IMG/VR virus record: IMGVR_UViG_3300046660_000488
Location: 248,001-312,000 of that record
Direction: 5' to 3' (one strand)
DNA: 64,000 nt
From: a virus
In this document: positions 47,638 to 55,734 of the stretch, one piece after another
Layout: every line of letters begins with the position of its first letter
How positions within the stretch are numbered: the stretch's first letter is position 1
Program-made: the position numbers and the translations under genes
The notes under the pieces: model-generated
What the model was told of the DNA's origin: nothing
Seen by the model: only the letters and a program-made list of their open reading frames with translations
Databases searched by the model: none

Positions 47638-49506
47638 TTAAAGCAGGTAGAAGGAATGGGAGCGCGGCCGGTTGCCGATCTCTGAGACGAACTTGGCGGG
47701 CGTCGCCCACTTCGTCCAACCCTGACCCGGATAGTGCTGCTGGCTGTAGGGCAGGTTCAGATACTGCACGCAGCGACGGTTCGCCTTGATCCTGTTCACG
47801 GCCGGGCTGTCGTAGGTTCCGGCCATGACCAGCTTGGCGACACGCTGGCAGTTTTTCCAAGACGCCGAGCCTTCGGCCCCCTTGATGATGCTGATGCCTT
47901 TTTTCTCGGTCGCCTCGTTCGTGGAGGCGTTGAAGGCGGTGAACTGGAAGTGGCCCAGTACCTGATGCTTGATGCCAGTCCACGGATTGCTGACGACCCG
48001 GTAATTGATCGCCACGCGGTTCAGAACGACTTGGGCCACGGCCGCGAGCATGTCATCACCCAGACCGTTGGCCTCGGTGTACAGACAGGCGGTCATCCAC
48101 GTCAAATCGTCGTCGGTGAACGTGCCGTTGCCTTCGACCAGAGCGTTGGACATGGTGCTCTCGGAGTCCTTGGCCGACGCATATTCGGTGGAGTCGTTCT
48201 CGGTGGTGCTGGAGCTTCCACGCTTGGGGTGACCCGGATAGGGCTCGTGGGTCGGCATCCGGCGGACGATGGTCTTGCGGGTGTCCTGCTGGTAGCAGGG
48301 GCCTTCGCCGTTGACTTCCGGAAGATCGCGAGGCTTCTCGACCTCTGCGGCCAGCGTGGCGGGCTCTGGAGCCTTCGTGCCGTCGTTGTCGCTGAGCTTG
48401 GGGGCATTACGAATGTTGGCGCCACCGGACGCTTGGCTGATCGTGCCGCCAGCGCCCATCTGCAACGACCCTGCCGCGCCGAGCATGATGCTTCCGCCAG
48501 ACTTGCCGCTGATCGTGCCGCCATATTCCAAGACGAGGTTGCCGTTGCCGACGAACGAGGTGTGGTGAGCCGACTGGAAGGTCAGGTTGCCGCCAGCGCG
48601 CAGGTTCAGGTTACCGTCCGCTTCGATGTTCAGCGAGGCGTCCGAGTGGATGTTCAGCGAACCTTCCGAGCGCATCGAGATCGTGCCCCGGCTGTAGATG
48701 TCCACGCCGCGATCCGAAACCTCGACCCACGAGTTGCCGAGCTTGGAGTTGATGTAGACGTAGCCGGTCGTCTCGTGGATCAGGACTTGAGCGCCGGTGC
48801 GGGTCCGCATCCGGATGAACTCGTTATCGGGATTGTCGTCCACGTAGATCGCGTTGCCGCGCGGGGTGTTGTAGCCGTAGACCAGCGAAGGGGCCTCGCG
48901 CCGTGCGCTGGAGGATGAACCACCGCGCTCGTCGTCAGGATAGAGCCCCTGAGCCGTCAGACCATCGTGCAGCGGCTTGAAGACCGGTCGGCGGGGATTG
49001 CTCGGGTTCTCGTCGCTCCACTTGTTGTACTCGACGACAGGCGGATAGTGGCCACAGTTCTGCTGCTGATCCGGCGGCAGGGTCGGCACGCCGCTGGCGA
49101 CGCCGGGGACCATGTGGTTCATGTTCTGCTGATAGAGACAGCCGATCCAGAAGCCATGCTGGGTGTTGCCGTCCGCGAAGACGACAAGGACTTGGTTCTC
49201 CAGATCAGGCGGGACAGCCCACCAACCGTACGAGGTCTGGCTTCCTTCCATGTCGGTCGAATTCTCGACCAGACCGGCAGGGTTGCTCACGCCCGCGAAC
49301 GGGCTGACATAGGACACGACGAACCAATGCTGCTCGTCACGCGGGTCACCGCCGAGCGAGGGAATCCAGACGGACAGTCGGCCCATTTTCTGGAAGTCGT
49401 CGTTGCGCTTGATGACGCCGATGCGGAACATGCCATCGTGCACACGACCATTGTGGCCGTTGTCGGCGTAACGGCTCGGTGTTTTGTTGATACCAAAATC
49501 AGGCAT
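47638..49506 (-). CDS. gp5-like baseplate hub/spike with C-terminal SleB-type cell-wall hydrolase
   Basis: 622 residues. An N-terminal OB-fold region as in gp5/VgrG (about 25-140: RIGVIKRNDDFQKMGRLSVW, LENQVLVVFADGN) is followed by a beta-prism spike (about 210-360) with short repeats (YSRGTISMRSEGSLNIHSDA). A long linker leads to a hydrolase domain (about 464-622: TWMTACLYTEANGLGDDMLA, AAVAQVVLNRV, CQRVAKLVMAG) of the SleB/Hydrolase_2 type, with the Glu in YTEANG as likely catalyst. In T4 the lysozyme sits between OB and spike; here a different enzyme is at the end. It should cut peptidoglycan on injection. The ATG overlaps the previous stop; TATAAACA lies just upstream. Confidence 0.82.
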   Translation of the reverse strand: MPDFGINKTPSRYADNGHNGRVHDGMFRIGVIKRNDDFQKMGRLSVWIPSLGGDPRDEQHWFVVSYVSPFAGVSNPAGLVENSTDMEGSQTSYGWWAVPPDLENQVLVVFADGNTQHGFWIGCLYQQNMNHMVPGVASGVPTLPPDQQQNCGHYPPVVEYNKWSDENPSNPRRPVFKPLHDGLTAQGLYPDDERGGSSSSARREAPSLVYGYNTPRGNAIYVDDNPDNEFIRMRTRTGAQVLIHETTGYVYINSKLGNSWVEVSDRGVDIYSRGTISMRSEGSLNIHSDASLNIEADGNLNLRAGGNLTFQSAHHTSFVGNGNLVLEYGGTISGKSGGSIMLGAAGSLQMGAGGTISQASGGANIRNAPKLSDNDGTKAPEPATLAAEVEKPRDLPEVNGEGPCYQQDTRKTIVRRMPTHEPYPGHPKRGSSSTTENDSTEYASAKDSESTMSNALVEGNGTFTDDDLTWMTACLYTEANGLGDDMLAAVAQVVLNRVAINYRVVSNPWTGIKHQVLGHFQFTAFNASTNEATEKKGISIIKGAEGSASWKNCQRVAKLVMAGTYDSPAVNRIKANRRCVQYLNLPYSQQHYPGQGWTKWATPAKFVSEIGNRPRSHSFYLL

Positions 49507-51950
49507 TAGTTGTTTATACCAGTATTGCCGTTAGATTTCGGGCGTGCCAGCGTGATCAATTCAAGCTTGATGCCCGTAAGTGTCTGTGTGAACTGTCCTT
49601 CCTTGAACGAACTCTTGACGTTCGCACAGCGATACACGCCGTTGAACATGTCGTCGGTCCGGAAAACAGGCTCGCCATCGGCGGTCAGGGTCTTGGGGAA
49701 CCTGAAGATGATGGCGAAGGTGTTGTCGCCGTCCACGAAGGACGGGCGGTTGTCAGGGCGCGAAGGCTGCGTGGCCGGGTTCTGGACAACGTTGCGGCGC
49801 TCAAGCCCGGCCATGCCCAGCCAGTAGGGGTCGCCCTTGATGTCGAGCGTGATGCTGGCCATCGTCGAGGGGATCGGCGAGTAGACTTGGTTCAGCAGCG
49901 CGCCGGTCAGAGACGAGCCACGATGCCACTGGTTGAAGAAGCCGACACCTGCTGCGGTCTGTGCTTCGTTGGCGCCTTGCGAATACGAGATCGGCAGGGC
50001 CACGGGCACGGGCGCGGCATCTTCGGCGTAGAGGTTCTTGACCCCTTCGCGCTTGATGCGGTCTTGGTTGGCTTGGCTGAGGATGCGCGCCTCTGAGCGA
50101 AGCTGCGCGGCCGGGCCTTGCAGCGTCTGCTGTTGCTGACGCAGGTTGTTGATGCGGTCCTGTGCTTCCTTGATCTTGTCGGTGTCTTCCCGATCCTTGG
50201 CCTGCGTCAGATCGTCTTCAGCAGAGTCCAATTCCGTGTTGATCTTCGACAGTTTCTCGAACAGCTTGTCAGGAGACATCGCCGCTTCGTTTTTCTGAGT
50301 CGTCTGCGATCCACCGGCGTCTCGCGTCGCGGGGTTCAGTTTTTCGTGCACTGACACAGAGTCGATGTTCTGGCGCCAGCCGGTCAGCGCCGGAAGCAGA
50401 GCCGAGAAGGCGAAGTTGAAGTCAATGTCGAAGCGCGAGACCTCGGTGTTCTGACCCGTGTACAGATAGTGGTAACGCTTCTGGAGATACTTCTTCGACA
50501 TCAGGTCGTTGACGATGTCTACAGCAAGGTTCGGGTTCTTCTTGACCATTTCGAACTGGCTTGGGCTCAGGTTCGACCCGTAGGTGCGATAGCCCCAGAT
50601 CACGTAGGTGATCTCTTTCATGTAGTTGCCGGTCACCGGGTCGAAGCCCACGACTTTCACGTCGGGCTCGATGTAGGGGACCATGGCCACGCGATATTTC
50701 TTGCCGTTCCAGTTGACCGCGTCGTCCTCGCCGTCGTCGAGATTTTCGGGCGACGTCGTGTCGAGCATGATCTTCTGCGCGCCTTCGACGTGGGCGTAGA
50801 GGAAGGTCAGAACATCGGCGATGGCCGAGCCGCGCGGGATTTGCGCGACCGGCGGCAGGTTGGCTCCACCGCCGCCTTCCTCTTGGAATTGGATGTTGCG
50901 GATCGGGTCCTTGTCGGTCTGGTTGATCGCCATGGACCCGATGTCAACTTTCTGGTTCTTGTCATCGAGAACCGGCATGTTGACGATCTTGAACGTGTAG
51001 ATTTCACCCGCGTAGCGTTGTCCCCACGCGCGGGTCAGCTTCGCCGCAAGGCTGTCGCAGAATTCCTTGATGGTCTTGCCGCTGACCTGCATGTTGTCAG
51101 GCACACGACCGCAGCCATCGTCATCGAAACCAGCCGACGAATACGGTAGGGCGCGGATGTTGTAGGTGGCGCCGCTCTCGTCAACGTGCATCTTCATGTC
51201 GGTGAAGGCGATCTGGTAAATCCAGCGGCCACCGTTGCTCAATTCCATGTCAGCGAGCGGATCGTTCACGATGCCGCCGTTCTCGTCGTAGCCAAGGAAT
51301 GACAATTCGAGGAAGTACCAGAACTTGGCGAAGTTCTGGACACCAAGCTCCGCGCCAGCCGTGATGATCTGCTCGACCAAGCTCGTGCCCAACGGCTCGA
51401 CGATGGTGATGTCCATGCCACTCATCATCGCACTGCGCGTGCGGAAGCCCGGCCCGGTGGATTGCTCGATATCGACGCTGGTGATGTTGAACCCGGCCGT
51501 GACGCCGCTCTCGGCAATCACCACCTTGGGCATGGCGTCGAGCGCCTTGACCATTTCGGACTGGGTCTTGGCCGACGTGACCAGTTCCTGCTCAATGGTC
51601 ATGAAGAGCTTGAAGTGATAGGTCGGCGTGTAGTGGGCGCTCAGCGAGTTGGGCAGGAAGCCTTTGTCGCCGTCGAGGATTTCATAGAGCGCTTCGTTGA
51701 TCTCGCCGCTGACGACATCACGAGCCTTGCCTTCGACTTGAGCAACTTCTTCTTTGGCCTTTTCATCGCCAGCTTCGGCCGCCTTGCGCTTCTTGGCGAT
51801 GTCGTCGAGCGAGGGCAGGGAGTCGGCAACGGAGGTCGGCTGTACGCGAGAGGTGTTCGTCGCCGTCGTGGCGTTCGCAAGCTTCCCGTAGTCATGCGTG
51901 GACGACGGGACGAACGGGCGCTGATTAACCTGCTTGCGAATATCGGTCAT
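49506..51950 (-). CDS. Baseplate hub-like structural protein
   Basis: 814 residues, starting at an ATGA overlap with the gp53-like gene. The N-terminal half has hub-like beta domains (HFKLFMTIEQELVTSAKTQS; FAKFWYFLELSFLGYDENGG). About 560-640 forms a long charged coiled coil (DRINNLRQQQQTLQGPAAQL). The C-terminus (about 740-814) contains GVYRCANVKSSFKEGQFTQT, typical of hub or tail-tube-like proteins in large T4-like phages. Position before the gp5-like gene fits a gp27-type hub that carries the spike. Identification is by context and general pattern. Confidence 0.65.
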   Translation of the reverse strand: MTDIRKQVNQRPFVPSSTHDYGKLANATTATNTSRVQPTSVADSLPSLDDIAKKRKAAEAGDEKAKEEVAQVEGKARDVVSGEINEALYEILDGDKGFLPNSLSAHYTPTYHFKLFMTIEQELVTSAKTQSEMVKALDAMPKVVIAESGVTAGFNITSVDIEQSTGPGFRTRSAMMSGMDITIVEPLGTSLVEQIITAGAELGVQNFAKFWYFLELSFLGYDENGGIVNDPLADMELSNGGRWIYQIAFTDMKMHVDESGATYNIRALPYSSAGFDDDGCGRVPDNMQVSGKTIKEFCDSLAAKLTRAWGQRYAGEIYTFKIVNMPVLDDKNQKVDIGSMAINQTDKDPIRNIQFQEEGGGGANLPPVAQIPRGSAIADVLTFLYAHVEGAQKIMLDTTSPENLDDGEDDAVNWNGKKYRVAMVPYIEPDVKVVGFDPVTGNYMKEITYVIWGYRTYGSNLSPSQFEMVKKNPNLAVDIVNDLMSKKYLQKRYHYLYTGQNTEVSRFDIDFNFAFSALLPALTGWRQNIDSVSVHEKLNPATRDAGGSQTTQKNEAAMSPDKLFEKLSKINTELDSAEDDLTQAKDREDTDKIKEAQDRINNLRQQQQTLQGPAAQLRSEARILSQANQDRIKREGVKNLYAEDAAPVPVALPISYSQGANEAQTAAGVGFFNQWHRGSSLTGALLNQVYSPIPSTMASITLDIKGDPYWLGMAGLERRNVVQNPATQPSRPDNRPSFVDGDNTFAIIFRFPKTLTADGEPVFRTDDMFNGVYRCANVKSSFKEGQFTQTLTGIKLELITLARPKSNGNTGINN
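49511..49518 (-). promoter_or_regulatory. Possible late promoter inside the hub operon
   Basis: TATAAACA on the minus strand, four bases before the ATG of the gp5-like gene. One base differs from the T4 consensus. Confidence 0.4.
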
Positions 51951-52252
51951 GAATTGGTGGCTTTTTTGACAGTTTCCAAGCTGGGCACGATGATCTTCAA
52001 GCCGACCTTCAAGCCCCAAATCGGATCGTCGATTAGGTTACGGTTACGGACATAGAATACCCAATAGTAATCAGGAACTCCATATAGTTTGTTGCTCAGC
52101 AAATCTGGCCGGTTCTCGTATTCCTTTGGAATAGTGTACGGCGTGTCATCTGCCGAAACTGGGATCGGACGATGCACATAGTTGCTGATGTACCAGCTTG
52201 TCTGTGTCGTCGCAGCATAGGGCGACGATGAGCGGTAATTGGTCTTGGACAT
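51947..52252 (-). CDS. Baseplate wedge protein, gp53-like (LysM-like)
   Basis: 101 residues. The C-terminal part YENRPDLLSNKLYGVPDYYW followed by FYVRNRNLIDDPIWGLKVGL matches the gp53/LysM-like wedge domain (RPDLIA-x-K-Y-YG-x-P-x-x-WW). gp53 joins neighbouring wedges around the hub. I start at ATG 52252, overlapping the TAA of the previous gene. It is shorter than T4 gp53 (196), lacking an N-terminal extension. Confidence 0.8.
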   Translation of the reverse strand: MSKTNYRSSSPYAATTQTSWYISNYVHRPIPVSADDTPYTIPKEYENRPDLLSNKLYGVPDYYWVFYVRNRNLIDDPIWGLKVGLKIIVPSLETVKKATNS

Positions 52253-53079
52253 TAAATCCACCCCGTGCCGGAAGAGGCGTTCTGACGCATCAACTCGCCG
52301 GTGCGGAACTTGTCGAGGCTGAACGCAGTGCGTTGACGCTTCGGTGTCTGCTGGACACCAAGGCTGAGCGAAATCTGGAACATGGACGGTAGGCGCGCGA
52401 CGCCGCCAGCGTGCTGGATCGTGACCATGTCCACGTGATCGTCGAGCGTATAGCTGTGGTTCTTGACGACGACCGGCAGGTTGTCGAACATCCAGTTGCC
52501 ATATCCCGAGAACATCAGCGTCGGAGGCGGAAGACCGGCACGGCCGCTCTTCTTGTCATCCTGACCAAAGTACATCTTGCTGACCGTCCGCAGGAAGTGC
52601 AGGGCGGCGAGCGTGTAGCGACCTTCACGCTGGTTCTGCACCGTGAACTTGGCGCTGATTTCCAGACTGACACTCGGCGTGCGCTGGTAAGCATAGACGT
52701 CGCTGTTGGTGTGGACCAAGCCGATCTCGGCGTAGTTGACCGACTGGTTGACGGTGATCTGCGGCGTGTACGGGAAGATCAGGCCGTTCGTTCCATCCGG
52801 GCCTGACGGGTGCAGGATCGACAGCACGTTGTCGGCCATCTTCGGGTCGCCGTAAATCTGATCCTCGCGGCCGATGAAGGCGCGCAGACGCGGGCGGATG
52901 TCGGCCACCTTCGCCTTCGTCGGCGACTCGCCGATGATCTCTTCAGCCTGTGAATAAGGCGTCAGCAAACCAGCCAGACTGGAGTCAACAGGGACGCCCG
53001 TCTGGCTAAGGTTTGAAGCAGCAAAAACTGTATCGTCAATACCGATCATGTCGTCAAATACCGTGTTCGGGATGGGCAA
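52252..53079 (-). CDS. Baseplate/tail-tube junction protein, gp48/gp54-like
   Basis: 275 residues. The centre (LIFPYTPQITVNQSVNYAEI, then SLEISAKFTVQNQREGRYTL and ALHFLRTVSKMYFG, PPPTLMFSGYGNWMFDNLPV, YTLDDHVDMVTI) matches the gp48/gp54 pattern, proteins that start tail-tube assembly on the baseplate. The start is uncertain: the open frame begins at TTG 53079, and the first in-frame ATG is 53049. The promoter-proximal ATG at 53098 is in another frame. It is the first gene of the minus-strand hub operon. Confidence 0.75.
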   Translation of the reverse strand: MPIPNTVFDDMIGIDDTVFAASNLSQTGVPVDSSLAGLLTPYSQAEEIIGESPTKAKVADIRPRLRAFIGREDQIYGDPKMADNVLSILHPSGPDGTNGLIFPYTPQITVNQSVNYAEIGLVHTNSDVYAYQRTPSVSLEISAKFTVQNQREGRYTLAALHFLRTVSKMYFGQDDKKSGRAGLPPPTLMFSGYGNWMFDNLPVVVKNHSYTLDDHVDMVTIQHAGGVARLPSMFQISLSLGVQQTPKRQRTAFSLDKFRTGELMRQNASSGTGWI

Positions 53080-53104
53080 AATGCACCCACATCCCCATGA
53101 CCAG

Positions 53105-53111
53105 TATTTAG
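53105..53111 (-). promoter_or_regulatory. Late promoter of the hub operon (CTAAATA)
   Basis: CTAAATA on the minus strand, followed by CTGGTC and an out-of-frame ATG at 53098. The main gene starts 20-50 bases further on, so this late transcript has a leader, unlike the plus-strand ones. Confidence 0.6.
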
Positions 53112-53325
53112 TGGTGGGTTAACTGCCGACTTTACGGCGACCACTTCTTGACGAAATAAGACAACTCATTGAAATACGGCCTTTTCCGCCTTCTGAAGCA
53201 AATACGTGCGTTTCTACTGGCGATTTTCACCCTCAACAGCACAGTTTGACAGTGGATACTTCGCGTGCTTGCGCGAAATCACGGATTATATTGAATTAAT
53301 TGTAGTAAACGGGGTATTAAAGAAT

Positions 53326-54186
53326 ATGACAGCTTCCACTCCTATTCGTAAGACTTCGACGGGTGCGGCCCCGGCGAGGACTGGCACTCAAATCTTCCTC
53401 AAGAACGCGGACATTCTTCGGGAAATTCACAACAGCAAGAAGACTTTCTGCTCATTCATCGAACCCCAGTACGCGGACTACGATGAGATCGTCACCGACC
53501 GCGACATGATCACCGACGAACTGATCGAGACGGTCCGCCAGCGCAAAGCCACTCCGCGTGGCAAACCCCACATCCCCATCGACACCATCGCTCCGGAGAG
53601 CATCGTCTTCCGGGTCATGACCTACGAGCACATCCCGCTTGATCCGGATCGTCCGCGTCGTAATCGCAACGTCGAGAACAACTACGCCAAGACGAGCTTC
53701 AACCCCTTCAAGCACTACATCAAGATCGACGGCGGCTTGCGTGAAGTGTGCCGCAGCCATTGGAACGGCGGCTTCGAGAACGGGCACTTCAGCGCTGATC
53801 ACGGCCGGGTCAACAACCGTCTGGCCCAGATGCTGATCCTGCTGGTCGAGCGCTATGCGCGTCGCCCGAATTTCCGGGGCTACAGCTACCTCGACGACAT
53901 GTGCGGACAAGCGCTCGTGCAACTGTCGCAGATCGCCCTGCAATTCGACGAATCCAAGTCGGTCAACCCGTTCGCCTTCTACACCACCGCGATGCACAAT
54001 TGCTTCGTGCGGGTGCTGAACATGGAGAAGCGAGTTCAGACCATCCGCGACGACCTTCTGATCGTCGCAGGCGCGGCGCCGTCAAACACCCGGCAGATCG
54101 AGAACGAACTGGAATATCGGTTCCCCTCTGACGGAAAACCCAAGCGGGGCGCGAAGAAGAAAACCCCTGACACCACAACCACCTAA
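53326..54186 (+). CDS. Late-transcription sigma factor, gp55-like
   Basis: 286 residues. The core (about 165-240) matches T4 gp55: NNRLAQMLILLVERYARRPN, FRGYSYLDDMCGQALVQLSQ and FAFYTTAMHNCFVRVLNMEK. It is longer than T4 gp55 (185), with about 100 added N-terminal residues and a basic tail. gp55 replaces the host sigma and directs RNA polymerase to TAAATA late promoters, which are abundant in this window. I chose ATG 53326 with a weak AAAG upstream; an upstream extension to 53206 is unlikely. Bases 53112-53325 hold no gene I can support. A strong terminator follows. Confidence 0.9.
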   Translation: MTASTPIRKTSTGAAPARTGTQIFLKNADILREIHNSKKTFCSFIEPQYADYDEIVTDRDMITDELIETVRQRKATPRGKPHIPIDTIAPESIVFRVMTYEHIPLDPDRPRRNRNVENNYAKTSFNPFKHYIKIDGGLREVCRSHWNGGFENGHFSADHGRVNNRLAQMLILLVERYARRPNFRGYSYLDDMCGQALVQLSQIALQFDESKSVNPFAFYTTAMHNCFVRVLNMEKRVQTIRDDLLIVAGAAPSNTRQIENELEYRFPSDGKPKRGAKKKTPDTTTT

Positions 54187-54188
54187 CC

Positions 54189-54221
54189 AGAAAGCCGGGC
54201 CAAGCGCCCGGCTTTCTTTTT
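54189..54221 (+). terminator. Rho-independent terminator
   Basis: Twelve perfect pairs (54189-54200 with 54206-54217), a 5-base loop and TTTTT. It ends the gp55 transcript. Confidence 0.92.
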
Positions 54222-54288
54222 GGTCGAGCCGAAAAATATGGCCGGGAATTTCCGGTGAGGCCTACATTTCACCTTAGACGACACGTCC

Positions 54289-54306
54289 CATATTTCGAGC
54301 GATTTG
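54289..54306 (+). promoter_or_regulatory. Shared leader motif before gp47, copy 1
   Basis: CATATTTCGAGC-G-ATTTG directly precedes the ATG; the same block with one change lies before gp46. There is no normal ribosome site, so the block may be the ribosome-binding or repressor-binding element. Confidence 0.55.
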
Positions 54307-55335
54307 ATGACCGATAACCTGTTCCACAAGGCCGTGACCATTACCGACGTCCACTTCGGACGCCGGAGCAACAGCCCGCAGGCCAATCAGGACAACATCG
54401 ACTTCATCGCGTGGGTGATCGAGCGCGCCAAGACGTGGGGCGCCAAGACCTGCATCATGATGGGCGACTGGCACGACAACCGCAACAGCCTCAACGTGCT
54501 GACGCTGGACTACAGCCTGAAGGCCATCGAAATGCTGAACGACGCCTTCGACGTCGTCCACTGGATTCCGGGCAACCACGACCTCTACTATCGCGAAAAG
54601 CGGGACGTGTCGTCAATTTCGTTTTCCAAGTACCTGCCCAACATCAACATCATCGCCAAGCCGCAGGTCATCGGCGGCGTCCACCTGCTCCCGTGGCTGG
54701 TCGGTGACGAGCACGCCAAGCTGAAGCACAAGGATGCGCGCTACGCCTTCGGCCACCTCGAAATCGGCGGCTTCAAGATGAACGCCCGCGTCGAACTGCC
54801 GGAGACGGAAAAGGGCCTGAAGTACAGCGCCTTCGACAGCCTCGACTACGCCTTCACCGGCCACTTCCACATCCGTCAGCAGAAGGGCCGCGTGCTCTAC
54901 ACCGGCAACATCATGCCGTTCGATTTCTCGGACGCATGGGACGATGATCGCGGCATGATGATGCTGGAATGGGGCAAGGAGCCGATCTTCGAGGCATGGC
55001 CCGACCAGCCGCTGTTCCGGACGATGAAGCTGTCTGAACTGCTGGCCAACCCCAAGCAGTACCTGAAGCCCAAGATGACGGCGCGCGTCTTCATCGACAC
55101 CGAAATCACCTTCGAGGAATCGCAGTACATCAAGGACACGATGACGCGCGATTACGACCTGCGGAAATTCGAACTGGGTCACCTGCCGCGCAACGACAGC
55201 GGCGAACAGGTCGTCAGCGAAGCGCTGTTCCAGTCGGTGGACGAGATCGTCATCGACGGCCTGTCCAAGGTCGAAAGCATCGGCCTGCGGCCATCCAAGC
55301 TGATCGACATCTATAGCTCGCTGAGGAAACTCTGA
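54307..55335 (+). CDS. Recombination nuclease subunit, gp47/SbcD-like
   Basis: 342 residues, close to T4 gp47 (339). Mre11-type metal motifs in order: TDVHFGRRSN (about 14-23), MMGDWHDNR (about 50-58), PGNHDLYY (about 89-96), and FGHLEIGG, FTGHFH further on. With gp46 it forms the Mn-dependent nuclease that processes DNA ends for recombination-dependent replication. Its stop overlaps the next start (TGATG), and gp46 follows after one small gene. Confidence 0.93.
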   Translation: MTDNLFHKAVTITDVHFGRRSNSPQANQDNIDFIAWVIERAKTWGAKTCIMMGDWHDNRNSLNVLTLDYSLKAIEMLNDAFDVVHWIPGNHDLYYREKRDVSSISFSKYLPNINIIAKPQVIGGVHLLPWLVGDEHAKLKHKDARYAFGHLEIGGFKMNARVELPETEKGLKYSAFDSLDYAFTGHFHIRQQKGRVLYTGNIMPFDFSDAWDDDRGMMMLEWGKEPIFEAWPDQPLFRTMKLSELLANPKQYLKPKMTARVFIDTEITFEESQYIKDTMTRDYDLRKFELGHLPRNDSGEQVVSEALFQSVDEIVIDGLSKVESIGLRPSKLIDIYSSLRKL

Positions 55336-55658
55336 TGGCCCGTCTTCGCACCTACAACAACCGTCGTCGCAACCGTCAGGAATGGGTTCTGGCCTACGCC
55401 ATGTTCGACCGTCTCAACGACGACCTCGCGGCGGCGGGCGGCATCTGCGTCTACCTGACCATCGACAAGAAAGGCAGGGCGATCACCAGCCCGACGCCAT
55501 TCCCCGACGATGACAAGCAGGTCGTCTACCTTCCCGCGTCAACGCTGGCATTGCTCAAGGCCATGAACAAAGAGGAACGGTTGGAACAGGACTTCGGCGA
55601 GCCGGGGTCTCTGGTGACCGTCACCATGCCGCCCATTATTGCGCGAACCGACCGATAG
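55335..55658 (+). CDS. Small hypothetical protein between gp47 and gp46
   Basis: 107 residues, unrecognised, basic N-terminus (MARLRTYNNRRRNRQEWVLA) and a hydrophilic rest. Start in the TGATG overlap with gp47. T4 also has small genes between 47 and 46, but similarity could not be judged. Confidence 0.65.
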   Translation: MARLRTYNNRRRNRQEWVLAYAMFDRLNDDLAAAGGICVYLTIDKKGRAITSPTPFPDDDKQVVYLPASTLALLKAMNKEERLEQDFGEPGSLVTVTMPPIIARTDR

Positions 55659-55716
55659 TTGCGCGCAAACGTTCTTAGTTGCGTAATGTTTGCGTAATGA
55701 GTGATACTTCGTTTAC

Positions 55717-55734
55717 CATATTTCGAGCCATTTG
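55717..55734 (+). promoter_or_regulatory. Shared leader motif before gp46, copy 2
   Basis: CATATTTCGAGC-C-ATTTG directly before the ATG, matching copy 1 at all but one position. Upstream sequences differ, so the motif itself is conserved. Confidence 0.55.
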
